DNA of 64,000 nt from Aquimarina amphilecti (GCF_900109375.1 NZ_FOAB01000007.1:1-64000); one strand, 5' to 3'. Numbered from the stretch's first letter, positions 1 to 9,813 are shown. Notes: generated from the letters alone by a model not told the origin. Program-made: numbers and translations.

Positions 1-1
1 A

Positions 2-532
2 GGAGTTCATACAATAACATATAGTTTTACGAATGCAAATGGATGTACTGATACAGCTTCAGATACTATTGAAGTATTTGGAATTCCAGACACATCTGTA
101 GATGACACCTCATCACCAACTTTTACAGCCAACATTTCCGGAGCTTCTTACCAATGGATCGATTGTGACACCAATACTTCTATTTCTGGTGAAACAAACC
201 AGTCTTTTACCGCAATAGAGAATGGTAGTTACTCAGTAGAAATCACTTTAAATGGATGTTCAGAAAGATCCTCCTGTTTTCTTGTTGCTACTCTTAGCGT
301 GGAAGAGGAAGAATTAAAAGATCAAGATTTACGTATTTACCCTATTCCAACTAAAGGCCTGTTAAACATATCTGTTCCTATAAAAAAAGTGACAATATTC
401 AATATGATAGGTGAAAAAGTTTTTGAAAGTAATACTAATACTTTTGATATTTCGGAATTAAACTCCGGTATTTACTTCGTAAATATTGAAGGAGAAAAAG
501 GAAACACCGTAAAACGAATTCTAAAAGAATAA
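2..532 (+). CDS. C-terminal part of a secreted protein with T9SS type A sorting domain (5' truncated)
   Basis: The reading frame is open from the left edge, so only the last ~176 residues are present. The upstream part has Ig/PKD-like repeats with conserved Cys, Trp and Gly (for example ASYQWIDCD and GSYSVEITLNGC), a pattern common in flavobacterial adhesins and surface enzymes. The last ~70 residues form a type A sorting domain: IYPIPTKGLLNI, then VTIFNMIGEKVF, then LNSGIYFVNI and the terminal KRILKE. In this family the domain directs export by the type IX secretion system and is then cleaved off. The function of the missing N-terminal part cannot be known from this window. Confidence 0.85.
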   Translation, partial: GVHTITYSFTNANGCTDTASDTIEVFGIPDTSVDDTSSPTFTANISGASYQWIDCDTNTSISGETNQSFTAIENGSYSVEITLNGCSERSSCFLVATLSVEEEELKDQDLRIYPIPTKGLLNISVPIKKVTIFNMIGEKVFESNTNTFDISELNSGIYFVNIEGEKGNTVKRILKE

Positions 533-554
533 ACTCTTATTCTGTAATCAAACA

Positions 555-590
555 AAAAAGTCTCTAACTTTAAATTTAGAGACTTTTTTG
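555..590. terminator. Bidirectional intrinsic terminator
   Basis: The 13-base arms AAAAGTCTCTAA-type and TTAGAGACTTTT-type flank a short AT-rich loop, with an A tract on the left and a T tract on the right. It lies between the convergent T9SS cargo gene and pyc, so it can stop transcription from both sides. Confidence 0.85.
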
Positions 591-615
591 TTTTATAAGT
601 AAATACTCAACACCG

Positions 616-3600
616 TTACTTTAGTATAATTACCAAATCATCTGCTTCAACCATCGTTCCAGATTTCAAAACTATTTTCTTAATAGTAGCATCTTCATTA
701 GCAGTAATTGTTGTCTCCATTTTCATAGCTTCTATAATAAACAATGGGTCATTTTTCTTTACCTCTTGACCGGTTTTCACTAATACAGAAGATAGAGATC
801 CCTGTAAAGGTGCGCCAATTTGTTTACTATCTGCCTTATCGATTTTAGCGTGAACCACCTTATCTACTTTAATTGAATTGTCTTTAACTTCTACATTTCT
901 TGTTTGTCCGTTTACTTTAAAGAAAACTGTTACCATCCCATCCTCATGGGGCTCTCCTATAGAAATTAATTCAATCAATAAGATTTTACCTTTATCTAGC
1001 TCTATGATAATTTCCTCTCCTGGAGTCATTCCATAAAAGAAATTCTTAGTTGGGATATTAACTACATTTCCATACTTAACGTGGTGATTATATGCTCCTG
1101 TAAATACTTTGGGATATAATTTATATGAAAGAAAATCTGTAATATCTAGTTCTCTACCCATTCCTTTCTTAAAGACTTTTACAAAATCTTTAAACTCTGT
1201 TTCAAAATCTACCGGTTCTAAATGGGCATTTGGTCTATTCGTAAATGGTTTTTGATCTTTTAAAATTGATTTCTGAAGATCTTTCGGAAAACCTCCTTCT
1301 GGTTGCCCTAATTCACCTTTAAACAAACTAACTACAGATTGCGGAAATGAAATAGTTTCTCCTCTTTCTTTTACATCTTCTATCGTTAAATTATTACTTA
1401 CCAGATATTGAGCCATGTCACCTACAACCTTAGAACTTGGTGTAACTTTTACAATGTCACCAAATAGTGTATTAACCTCTCCATACATTTTGGTAATCTC
1501 ATGGAAACGATCTGCCAACCCTAATCCTTGCGCTTGAGGTTTTAAATTAGAATATTGACCACCAGGAATTTCATGTTGATACACTTCTCCTGTCCCAGCC
1601 TTTAGGCCCGATTCAAAAACATAATAATACTCACGGACAGCTTCCCAATAATTAGAATATTCATTCAATTTTGTCGTATCCATAGAATTCTCGCGATCAT
1701 GGAATTTCAACATCTCCATAACTGCATTAAAATTAGGTTGTGCTGTTAATCCAGAAAGTCCCCCTAATGCAACATCTACAACATCTACTCCAGCTTCTAT
1801 TGCTTTTAAATACGTTGCAGATTGTACTGAAGAAGTATCGTGTGTATGTAAATGTATTGGAATATTAATTTCTGATTTTAAAGCAGATACCAATTCATAT
1901 GCTGCATATGGTTTTAATAAACCGGCCATATCCTTTATTCCTAATATATGAGCTCCTGCATTTTCTATATCTTTTGCTAGTTGCACATAATACTCTAAGG
2001 TATATTTTGTTCGCTTTGGATCTAAAATATCTCCCGTATAGCATAACGAACCTTCTGCAAGTCCCTGCGTTCGTGTTCTAACATGCTCAATACAAGGAGC
2101 AATAGATTTCATCCAATTTAATGAATCAAAGATCCTAAATACATCTACTCCATTTTCCCAAGACTGCTCTACAAATTTACCAATAAGATTATCTGGATAA
2201 GCTGTATATCCAACACCATTAGACCCTCTAATCAACATCTGTAATAACAGATTAGGCATAGCTTTTCTCAAAGAACGAAGACGTTCCCAAGGATTTTCTT
2301 TTAAAAATCGAAGACAAACATCGAAGGTTGCTCCTCCCCAAACTTCCATACTAAAAACTTCTGGATGATTTTTAGCAAAACCTTCTGCAACTTTAAGCAT
2401 ATCATACGTTCGCATTCTTGTCGCAAGTAAACTTTGATGCGCATCTCGCATGGTTGTATCCGTAAAATGAACCTTCTTCTCATTTTTTAACCAAGAAGCG
2501 AATTTCTCAGGCCCCAGTTCTGTAAGTAAATCCTTTGTTCCTTTTTGATAATCAGCCTTCTCCTCAAATTTAGGAATTTGAGGAACTACAAAAGTTTTCG
2601 TTGGATCTATATTTTTAACATCAGAGTTACCATTTACAATAATATCACCTAAAAAATTAGCTAATTTAGTAGCACGGTTACGAGATTCCTTAATCTTGAA
2701 CAGTTCCTTTGTATCTTTAATAAAGTTGACCGTTACCGCCCCTTTCCTAAAAGTATCATGATTTAAAATATTATCTAAAAAAGGCATATTCGTTTTTACA
2801 CCTCGAATTCTAAATTCTGACAATGCTCTACGCATTTTTCTACAAGCGCCATCCAAAGTTCTACTATTGGCAGAAACTTTTACTAGCATAGAATCAAAGA
2901 AAGGAGAAATAGTTACTCCTTGATATACACTACCTGCATCCAATCGAATTCCAAATCCTGATGCACTTCTATACGTAGTTATGGTTCCATAATCAGGTTT
3001 AAAATCATTTTCTGGATCTTCTGTTGTGATCCTACATTGCACTGCATATCCATTTACCTTCAAACTTTCCTGACTTTCGATCTTAATCTGTTTGTCAGAA
3101 AGTTGGTATCCTCCTGCAATAAAAATCTGAGTTTTAATTAAATCAACACCCGTAACGATCTCAGTAACCGTGTGCTCAACCTGCACACGAGGGTTTACTT
3201 CAATAAAATAAATACTGTCATCATCATCCACTAAAAATTCTACTGTCCCAATATTATTATAATCTACTGCACCACAAATCGTTAATGCATACTTATATAA
3301 ATTATTTAAAATTTCTTGTGAAACCCCATACGAAGGAGCATATTCTATTACTTTTTGATAACGTCTTTGTACTGAACAATCACGTTCGAAAAGATGCACC
3401 ATATTCCCGTGATGATCTGCTACAATTTGTATCTCAATATGTTTTGGATTTTCAACAAATTTTTCGAGAAAAACAGTATCATCACCAAATGCATTGAGTG
3501 CTTCTCTTTGAGATTCAGGATATGCTTTTTCTAACTCCTCTACACTTCTAATAACGCGCATTCCTCTTCCTCCACCTCCAGAAGCTGCTTTTAGCATTAC

Positions 3601-4068
3601 AGGAAAACCAATACGCTTAGCTTCCTTTATAGCAACTTTTACATCAGTAAGATCTTCTTTATTACTCTGAATAATTGGAATATCATTGGCTATAGCTACT
3701 TCTTTCGCCATAATCTTATCCCCTAAAGAACGAAGTACAGATACCTTAGGACCTATAAAAATGATGTCATTTTCCTTACAGCTTTGTGCAAAATCAGCAT
3801 TTTCTGATAAAAACCCATATCCAGGATGTATTGCATCTACATTGTTCTTTTTTGCAACTTGGATAATCGCTTCAATATTTAAATAAGGTTTTAAAGGCTC
3901 ATTATCAGCACCAATTTGATAAGCTTCATCTGCTTTATAACGGTGTAATGAATACCTATCCTCATAAGTATATACTCCAACCGTCTGTAGACCAATTTCT
4001 GTACACGCTCTAAAAATTCGGATGGCTATTTCACCTCGATTAGCAACTAAAACCTTTTTGATTTGCAT
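616..4068 (-). CDS. pyc: Pyruvate carboxylase
   Basis: This 1150-residue protein should make oxaloacetate from pyruvate, bicarbonate and ATP, an anaplerotic and gluconeogenic step in the cytoplasm. Full domain order is visible: N-terminal biotin carboxylase with the ATP-grasp glycine loop AASGGGGRGMR and the HIEIQ segment; a central carboxyltransferase starting FTDTTMRDAHQSLLATRMRT; and a C-terminal biotinyl domain with EAMKMETT, where Lys1116 is the expected biotin site. Length matches single-chain pyruvate carboxylases. The biotin ligase needed to load it is encoded at 36128-36859. The start is supported by a promoter at 4113-4143, and the gene appears monocistronic. Confidence 0.97.
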   Translation of the reverse strand: MQIKKVLVANRGEIAIRIFRACTEIGLQTVGVYTYEDRYSLHRYKADEAYQIGADNEPLKPYLNIEAIIQVAKKNNVDAIHPGYGFLSENADFAQSCKENDIIFIGPKVSVLRSLGDKIMAKEVAIANDIPIIQSNKEDLTDVKVAIKEAKRIGFPVMLKAASGGGGRGMRVIRSVEELEKAYPESQREALNAFGDDTVFLEKFVENPKHIEIQIVADHHGNMVHLFERDCSVQRRYQKVIEYAPSYGVSQEILNNLYKYALTICGAVDYNNIGTVEFLVDDDDSIYFIEVNPRVQVEHTVTEIVTGVDLIKTQIFIAGGYQLSDKQIKIESQESLKVNGYAVQCRITTEDPENDFKPDYGTITTYRSASGFGIRLDAGSVYQGVTISPFFDSMLVKVSANSRTLDGACRKMRRALSEFRIRGVKTNMPFLDNILNHDTFRKGAVTVNFIKDTKELFKIKESRNRATKLANFLGDIIVNGNSDVKNIDPTKTFVVPQIPKFEEKADYQKGTKDLLTELGPEKFASWLKNEKKVHFTDTTMRDAHQSLLATRMRTYDMLKVAEGFAKNHPEVFSMEVWGGATFDVCLRFLKENPWERLRSLRKAMPNLLLQMLIRGSNGVGYTAYPDNLIGKFVEQSWENGVDVFRIFDSLNWMKSIAPCIEHVRTRTQGLAEGSLCYTGDILDPKRTKYTLEYYVQLAKDIENAGAHILGIKDMAGLLKPYAAYELVSALKSEINIPIHLHTHDTSSVQSATYLKAIEAGVDVVDVALGGLSGLTAQPNFNAVMEMLKFHDRENSMDTTKLNEYSNYWEAVREYYYVFESGLKAGTGEVYQHEIPGGQYSNLKPQAQGLGLADRFHEITKMYGEVNTLFGDIVKVTPSSKVVGDMAQYLVSNNLTIEDVKERGETISFPQSVVSLFKGELGQPEGGFPKDLQKSILKDQKPFTNRPNAHLEPVDFETEFKDFVKVFKKGMGRELDITDFLSYKLYPKVFTGAYNHHVKYGNVVNIPTKNFFYGMTPGEEIIIELDKGKILLIELISIGEPHEDGMVTVFFKVNGQTRNVEVKDNSIKVDKVVHAKIDKADSKQIGAPLQGSLSSVLVKTGQEVKKNDPLFIIEAMKMETTITANEDATIKKIVLKSGTMVEADDLVIILK

Positions 4069-4097
4069 GATTATAATTTTGTGTTTAAATAATATTT

Positions 4098-4143
4098 AGC
4101 GAACATTCGCTGCGAAGATATTGATTAGTAAGAATACTTGCAA
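4098..4143 (-). promoter_or_regulatory. pyc promoter with palindromic candidate operator
   Basis: On the minus strand, TTG (4141-4143), a 20-base spacer and TATCTTCG (4113-4120) fit the Bacteroidota sigma-A pattern TTG-N19/20-TAnnTTTG with one mismatch. Immediately downstream, 4098-4111 reads AGCGAA-CA-TTCGCT, a perfect inverted repeat placed over the expected transcription start, the usual position for a repressor site. The promoter is a pattern match and the operator role is inferred. Confidence 0.6.
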
Positions 4144-4244
4144 TACATTTTAATCAGAATAAATTAAATAATTAATTTTTATAGTAATAATTAACTGATT
4201 CACTTTTCTTGTTACGTTAAATACTTTAATTTATTATAAGGAAA

Positions 4245-5378
4245 CTACTTCTGAATCTTATTGTAATAGGCTTTTTCAGTTACTTCAGACCATTTAGAAA
4301 TTCTTTTCTGAAAAGTGGAATAACTTTCATACACTTCTTTAGACAAAGGATCATCTCCTATCATTTCTTGTATAGCTTCATCAGTAAAGCCTCTTAAAGC
4401 ATCTAGAGTTTCTTTAGAAAATTCTCTAATCTCCACTCCTTCTTCATTCACCAATTTATCTAGGTAAATTCCATTCTGTTTGTCAAACTCTGATAACACC
4501 CAAACTTGTGCTCGTTTTGCTGCTGCTTGTAAAACAGCTTGTAAATGTGGTGGTAAACCATCGTGCAAGTTTTTATTGATAAAAAATTCTAATTGAGAAC
4601 CAGTTTCATGCCAACCTGGCGTGTAATAATATTTTGAGATTTTATGAAATCCCATTTTATAATCATGATAAGGACCAATCCATTCTGTAGCATCAATGAC
4701 TCCTCGCTCTAAGCTTGTATAAATCTCACTACCCGCAACTAAAACAGCTGCTCCTCCCGCTTTTTCAAGAACTTTACCTCCTATTCCTGGTAAGCGCATT
4801 TTTAATCCTTTAAAATCTTCTATAGAATTAATCTCACGATTAAACCATCCCCCCATTTGTACTCCAGTATTTCCCCCCATATAAGGTACCAGATTAAATT
4901 TTGCATACGTTTTTTTCCAAAGTTCATATCCTCCTCCTACCTCTAACCAGGATGTTATTTGTTGACTATTCATTCCAAAAGGGACTGCCGCAAAAAATTG
5001 CGCAGCTGGTGTTTTACCTGCCCAATAATATGCTGCCCCACAACCCATCTCAATCGTCCCTTGAGAAACCGCATCAAAAGCTTCTAAAGGAGGCACTAAT
5101 TCTCCACCTCCATATACTTTAATTTTGATTTGGCCATTAGAAAGCTCATCTACCCACTGAGTGTACTTCTCCGCTACTTCTCCTACGACAGGAAAATTAG
5201 GAGGCCAAGTTGTAGTCATTTTCCAATGAAATACTTTATTAGGTTTAGTTACGTCATATGATGAAGAGTTCCTCATGCTGGCAGGCGGTTCTCCTAAACA
5301 TGATAGAACTAGAGTTGTCATAACTGTTAGTATAAACCCTCTAATAACTTGTAATTTTTTTACTGAATATAAATTCAT
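4245..5378 (-). CDS. dctP: TRAP transporter substrate-binding protein, DctP family, lipoprotein
   Basis: This 377-residue protein is the extracytoplasmic solute receptor of a TRAP uptake system. It has the DctP features WPPNFPVVGEVAEKY, a central GLKMRLPGIGGKVLEKAGG segment and ERGVIDATEWIGPY, the region that in the family contacts the substrate carboxylate; the WPP start resembles the subfamily that binds 2-oxo acids and similar carboxylates. The N terminus is a signal peptide ending LVLSC, so Cys27 is probably lipidated rather than the protein being free in the periplasm. It is the last gene of the QMP operon, 30 bases after the large permease. The substrate is not determinable here. Confidence 0.92.
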   Translation of the reverse strand: MNLYSVKKLQVIRGFILTVMTTLVLSCLGEPPASMRNSSSYDVTKPNKVFHWKMTTTWPPNFPVVGEVAEKYTQWVDELSNGQIKIKVYGGGELVPPLEAFDAVSQGTIEMGCGAAYYWAGKTPAAQFFAAVPFGMNSQQITSWLEVGGGYELWKKTYAKFNLVPYMGGNTGVQMGGWFNREINSIEDFKGLKMRLPGIGGKVLEKAGGAAVLVAGSEIYTSLERGVIDATEWIGPYHDYKMGFHKISKYYYTPGWHETGSQLEFFINKNLHDGLPPHLQAVLQAAAKRAQVWVLSEFDKQNGIYLDKLVNEEGVEIREFSKETLDALRGFTDEAIQEMIGDDPLSKEVYESYSTFQKRISKWSEVTEKAYYNKIQK

Positions 5379-5408
5379 AATTTTATATTTATGAAGTAAC
5401 TGAAAACA

Positions 5409-6755
5409 TTAAACTTCGTTAAAAATAATCTCGGGAAAAAACATCACTAAACTCACAATGATTAATTGAATAATAATGAAAGGGATAATGCCTCTATATA
5501 TTTGGCTAGTTTTGACCGTTTCTGGTGCAACGCCCTTTAGATAAAATAAAGCAAAACCGAATGGCGGGGTAAGAAATGAAGTTTGTAAATTTAAAGCCAT
5601 TAAAATTCCAACCCAAAGCATATTCATGTCAAAAGCATTAAAAATAGGCGTTACTACTGGCACAATTATAAATACAATCTCTATAAAGTCTATAAAAAAA
5701 CCTGCTACAAAAATTACAACCATTACTAGTAACAGAAACATCATTGGTGTCAACTGAGACGACATAATTAATTCTTGAAGATACCTATCCCCTCCTAATG
5801 TTCTAAAAACAAGTGTAAATGTAGTTGCTCCCAATAATATAAAAAATACCATCGATGTTAAACGAGTTGTCTCTTGAGCAACCTCTCTTAATATTTTAAG
5901 TGAAAATTTCTTCTGAATAATGGTTAAAAAAGTTGCTCCTAATGCTCCGATCCCTGAAGCTTCTGTAGGAGAAGCTATTCCTGTAAAAATAGAACCTAAT
6001 ACGATTACAATTAATAATACTGGTAACAATAATATTTTAATAATTTTAGAAGTAAAATTACTCCCTCGAAATGCTTTAATTTCATCTGCAGGTATACTTG
6101 GTGCGTCTTCTTTATGAACTAATGACTTTATCAATATATATACAACATACAACCCCACCAAAATTAAACCTGGTAACAAAGCAGCAGAAAATAGTGCTCC
6201 TACATCAACTGAAGCCGCTCCTCGGGATGAACTATTTATGGTATCTGCTAATAATACTAATACAATAGAAGGTGGAATAATCTGACCCAAAGTACCAGAA
6301 GAAGCGATTACTCCGACAGCAAGTTCTGTTTTATATCCTCTTTTTAGCATTGTAGGCAAACTGATCAATCCCATTGTTACTACAGTAGCTCCAACAATAC
6401 CTGTCGAAGCAGCTAATAAGGCCCCTACTATAACTACAGAAATTGCCAAGCCTCCTCTAACACGACCAAACATCATTGCCATAGTTTCTAATAAACTTTG
6501 GGCAAGTCCAGATTTTTCTAGCATAATTCCCATAAAAATAAACAACGGGACCGCCATTAAAACATAATTATTTACAACTCCCATAATTCGAGAAGGCAAT
6601 AAATAAAATGTAGACATTGTAAAATACTCAGGAGCAAAAATCGATACTCCAAAAGCAAAAGCTACAGAAATCCCTCCCAATGTAAAGGCTACTGGATATC
6701 CTTTTAAAATTAAAATAAAGATAACTACGAATAGAATGATTGCTAAAAACTCCAT
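5409..6755 (-). CDS. dctM: TRAP transporter large permease, DctM family
   Basis: This 448-residue protein is very hydrophobic, with about twelve predicted membrane segments, and is the translocating subunit of a sodium-coupled TRAP system. Family hallmarks include VPLFIFMGIMLEKSG, a helical hairpin segment GIVGATVVTMGLISLPTML, ASSGTLGQIIPPSIVLVL and the C-terminal NLQTSFLTPPFGFALFYLKG. Its start codon overlaps the stop of the small-permease gene (TAATG at 6753-6757), so translation is probably coupled. Together with the flanking genes it gives a complete three-part carboxylate importer. Confidence 0.95.
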   Translation of the reverse strand: MEFLAIILFVVIFILILKGYPVAFTLGGISVAFAFGVSIFAPEYFTMSTFYLLPSRIMGVVNNYVLMAVPLFIFMGIMLEKSGLAQSLLETMAMMFGRVRGGLAISVVIVGALLAASTGIVGATVVTMGLISLPTMLKRGYKTELAVGVIASSGTLGQIIPPSIVLVLLADTINSSSRGAASVDVGALFSAALLPGLILVGLYVVYILIKSLVHKEDAPSIPADEIKAFRGSNFTSKIIKILLLPVLLIVIVLGSIFTGIASPTEASGIGALGATFLTIIQKKFSLKILREVAQETTRLTSMVFFILLGATTFTLVFRTLGGDRYLQELIMSSQLTPMMFLLLVMVVIFVAGFFIDFIEIVFIIVPVVTPIFNAFDMNMLWVGILMALNLQTSFLTPPFGFALFYLKGVAPETVKTSQIYRGIIPFIIIQLIIVSLVMFFPEIIFNEV

Positions 6756-7258
6756 TAATTAACTCTATTAAAAATTATTTGAATTGATTTTAGCATCTGA
6801 GAAATTCCTTGTATTAGCAAGAATACAAATCCCAACGTAATACAAAACTTAAGAACATAAAGGGCCGGTAAACCTCCTACCTGAGGCGAGGATTCTCTTA
6901 TCATAAAGGATGACAAACTATAATACCAAGAAGAGACAATCACTACATAACACCAAGGAATAAGTAAAAAAGCGCCACCTAGCAAATCGATCCAAGCTTT
7001 CCTCTTTTTAGAAAAATTGGTATAAAAAACATCTACTCTTACATGTTTACCATATTTAAAAGTATATCCCGAACCAACCAAAAACAGAATTCCAAATAAA
7101 TAGATCTCTGTTTCTATCATCCAGATAAATGTAAATTGGAATACATACCTTATAATAACATCTAAACCTATTATAACAGCTAAAAAAACAGCAACCCAAC
7201 TAACTAAGCTTCCCGTTTTTTCACCTATCCAATCAAGAAAACTTATGAATTTTTGCAT
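6755..7258 (-). CDS. dctQ: TRAP transporter small permease, DctQ family
   Basis: This 167-residue protein has four membrane segments, the usual size and topology for DctQ, which pairs with DctM in the inner membrane. The motif VIIRYVFQFTFIWMIETEIYLF fits the conserved region around helix 2 of the family, written here as its core RYVFQF and WMIETE. It is the first gene of the operon; the next gene overlaps it by one base. Upstream, 7259-7349 contains no gene; a weak minus-strand TATCTTCA box is present but no convincing upstream element. Confidence 0.9.
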   Translation of the reverse strand: MQKFISFLDWIGEKTGSLVSWVAVFLAVIIGLDVIIRYVFQFTFIWMIETEIYLFGILFLVGSGYTFKYGKHVRVDVFYTNFSKKRKAWIDLLGGAFLLIPWCYVVIVSSWYYSLSSFMIRESSPQVGGLPALYVLKFCITLGFVFLLIQGISQMLKSIQIIFNRVN

Positions 7259-7349
7259 CTATACATGTATCTAAATATAAGTGTTGAAGATACTAAAATT
7301 AGATACAATTGTTGTTTTCGAAAATAATTTACAGATAACTTAATTCGGT

Positions 7350-8111
7350 TTATCTCACAAAAACTAATTCATTTTCCTTGGTTGTATACTCTTCACTAAA
7401 GCTATATCCATCATAATTAAACCCTTTTAACTCTTCTATGGTTTCTGCTCCTGTATCAATAATGTAACGCACCATCATACCACGGGCTTTTTTCGCGAAG
7501 AAACTAATCATCTTTAATTTATCACCTTTCCAATCTTTAAACTGTGGAGTAATGATAGGAACCTTTAATACCTTCTTATCAATCACGCTGAAATATTCAT
7601 TACTTGCCAGATTTACAAACAACTCATCTTCTTGTAATTCCTCATTAATTTGTTCGGTTACTTGTTTCTTCCAAAATTCGTATAAGTTATTTTTGCGTCC
7701 CACCTTTAGCTTAGTCCCCATTTCTAATCGATATGGCTGCATTAAATCTAATGGTTTTAACACTCCATATAAACCCGAAAGTATTCTTAATTTATCTTGT
7801 AAAGTATCTAATTTATCTTCTGGAATATTGTAACTATCTAATCCTATATATACATCTCCTTTAAATGCGTACACCGAAGGTCGTGCATTTTCTGTTGTAA
7901 AGGGAAGGTTCCAATCTTGATTACGTTGCCAATTTAATTGAGCCAAATTATCACTGATACTCATCAAATCTGACAATTTTTTAGGAGTTTTTTTCTGAAG
8001 AACTGAATTTAACTTTTCTGCCTCAGCTAAAAATAATGGTTCCGAATATTTTTTAGTAGGTAAAGGCGTTTCAAAATCCAAAGACTTTGCTGGAGATATT
8101 ACGATTTTCAT
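7350..8111 (-). CDS. yaaA: Peroxide stress protein YaaA (DUF328)
   Basis: The 253-residue product starts [20 protein letters not shown], the strongly conserved N terminus of the YaaA/UPF0246 family, and keeps the [12 protein letters not shown] and [20 protein letters not shown] motifs. In Escherichia coli YaaA limits iron and DNA damage during hydrogen peroxide stress and is regulated by OxyR; the biochemical activity is not settled. An in-frame start 60 bases further upstream exists, but it lies ahead of the predicted promoter at 8132-8162, so the start at 8111 is chosen. The gene is monocistronic. Confidence 0.93.
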   Translation of the reverse strand: MKIVISPAKSLDFETPLPTKKYSEPLFLAEAEKLNSVLQKKTPKKLSDLMSISDNLAQLNWQRNQDWNLPFTTENARPSVYAFKGDVYIGLDSYNIPEDKLDTLQDKLRILSGLYGVLKPLDLMQPYRLEMGTKLKVGRKNNLYEFWKKQVTEQINEELQEDELFVNLASNEYFSVIDKKVLKVPIITPQFKDWKGDKLKMISFFAKKARGMMVRYIIDTGAETIEELKGFNYDGYSFSEEYTTKENELVFVR

Positions 8112-8131
8112 TCCGATAACTTTTGTTTTCT

Positions 8132-8162
8132 CAAAAATACAATAGTAAGTCGACATATAAAA
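8132..8162 (-). promoter_or_regulatory. yaaA promoter
   Basis: Reading the minus strand: TTTT (8159-8162), 19 bases, then TATTTTTG (8132-8139), an exact TAnnTTTG -7 box. It places the transcript start some 15 bases before the ATG at 8111. Confidence 0.65.
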
Positions 8163-8448
8163 TCGGCCCAAGTAATTCTTGTCTATCGAAGTATTGACAT
8201 GTTCTATTCTAACAAAACTAAAAGAATACTTTTTTTCAACACCAAAAACCTAATTAACTAACAAAAAGGGAATTATATTTTTTTTAACAGAAAAAATCCC
8301 TTAAATTTATAACGTTTTTAACGTAATTCACTCAAAAAAATTTACAATTGTCATATATAGTTTGATTGATATTTTTTCAATCAATAACACACCTATTTAT
8401 CTTATTTAATAGCAAGCTCACATATTCTATTAAATAAACATATATGAC
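8163..8448. other. AT-rich intergenic region between divergent yaaA and the GH99-like gene
   Basis: No open frame or RNA gene is recognised. It contains a perfect 8-base inverted repeat TTGATTGA / TCAATCAA at 8362-8384 (7-base loop), 65 bases ahead of the downstream start codon. This could be an operator or part of a leader. No clear TAnnTTTG box was found for the plus-strand gene. Confidence 0.4.
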
Positions 8449-9813
8449 ATGAAACTACGAATTACAACCAAATGCATTTCTATTACTTTTTTAATTGTTT
8501 TATTTTATTCTTGCGAAAAGGATGAAATACTAAAAACCGAAAAAGAACAAACAATTCCTTTAACTGTTCAGGATACAACTTATACGAATGCACAACTAAA
8601 AAAAGTACTAGATGAAGAGCTAGAAATCATCAAACTAGCAAAAAACGGATATATAAGAGACGTATCTGGAATGAATGTAGAAAAAGAAAATCCTAAAAAA
8701 ATTTACATGCATTATATGCCATGGTTTCAGAACAAAGATTTTGATGGATACTGGGGTCAGCATTGGACCATGATAAATCAAAATCCGGATAATATTAAAG
8801 AAAATGGCAAACGAGAAATTGCTTCCTACTTTTATCCAGTAATTGGTCCTTATTCTTCAAGCGATCCTGATTTACAAGAATATCATTTTTTAATGATGAA
8901 ATTAGCAGGTATTGATGGGGTGATATTCGATTGGTATGGGAGTAAAGATCTACACGACTACCAAAAAATAAAAAATGCGACAGAAAGTTTTATAACAAGA
9001 TTAGAAGATTTAGATTTTGACTTTTCAATTATGTATGAAGATAGAGTAGCGGTTCAAGCCTTTAACCAAACCCTATCCCCTAGTCCTATTGAAGCCGTAC
9101 AAGAAGATTTATTATATATTAACGATACATACTTTTCTAGCCCCAATTATATAAAACATAATAATAAAAATCTATTATTTGTATTTGGGCCGCATCATAT
9201 TACAACTCAACCAGAATGGGATACTATTTTTGATATATTACCAACAGATAATCGTCCAGATTTTCTAACATTATGGGCAGCAAATAATTTAGTAGGAGAA
9301 AATGCAACGGGGGAATTCCTATGGGTAGACGAAGATCACTTACTAGCACACGAACATTATTATGATTATTATCCAACCGAAAATTTAACTATAGTAGGAT
9401 CATCATATCCAGGTTTTAATAGTTTTTACGAAGAAGGTGGCTGGTCTGAAGGCATCAATTCATGGAGTATAGATCATAACCAAGGTCAAATATTTGCAGA
9501 AACATTAAACTATACTCATCATGAAATTTCAGATTTTATTCAAATAATTACTTGGAATGATTTTGGAGAAGGAACTATGGTAGAACCTACAGAAGAATTT
9601 GGTTTTATGTATCTGCAGCTCCTACAACAATATACTGGTGTCGAATTCACTACGACTGACTTAAATGTTGCATTAGATCTATACTTAGCAAGAAAAGAAT
9701 TTAAGAATAATATTATAGCCCAAAAATACCTCGACAGAACCTATAAATATATTAAACAGCAAAATATGGTACGTGCCGATAAAATTATTAAAGCAGTAAA
9801 TCGGTTTCTCTAA
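8449..9813 (+). CDS. Glycoside hydrolase family 99-like lipoprotein
   Basis: The 454-residue protein has a lipoprotein signal ending FYSC (Cys22) followed by EKDE, an acidic stretch like the Bacteroidota surface-export signal, so it is probably on the cell surface. The body begins IYMHYMPWFQ, then has KLAGIDGVIFDWYG and near the C terminus ITWNDFGEGTMVEPTEEFG. These are the recognisable blocks of GH71/GH99-like (endo-alpha-mannosidase type) barrels, also found in WbsX-type proteins. Substrate is unknown. Unlike many such genes it is not in a visible polysaccharide utilisation locus: no SusC/SusD or sulfatase lies nearby. It converges on the cold-shock gene. Confidence 0.7.
   Translation: MKLRITTKCISITFLIVLFYSCEKDEILKTEKEQTIPLTVQDTTYTNAQLKKVLDEELEIIKLAKNGYIRDVSGMNVEKENPKKIYMHYMPWFQNKDFDGYWGQHWTMINQNPDNIKENGKREIASYFYPVIGPYSSSDPDLQEYHFLMMKLAGIDGVIFDWYGSKDLHDYQKIKNATESFITRLEDLDFDFSIMYEDRVAVQAFNQTLSPSPIEAVQEDLLYINDTYFSSPNYIKHNNKNLLFVFGPHHITTQPEWDTIFDILPTDNRPDFLTLWAANNLVGENATGEFLWVDEDHLLAHEHYYDYYPTENLTIVGSSYPGFNSFYEEGGWSEGINSWSIDHNQGQIFAETLNYTHHEISDFIQIITWNDFGEGTMVEPTEEFGFMYLQLLQQYTGVEFTTTDLNVALDLYLARKEFKNNIIAQKYLDRTYKYIKQQNMVRADKIIKAVNRFL

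Noticed and set aside
7261..7270. ATACATGTAT palindrome upstream of the TRAP operon as an operator
   Set aside because: Ten bases of AT-rich palindrome are expected by chance at this composition, and it has no second copy or promoter at a fitting distance.
8265..8295. AAGGGA / TCCCTT inverted repeat in the yaaA upstream region
   Set aside because: The loop is long and AT-rich, no gene ends nearby on either strand, and the pairing is short; chance is likely.
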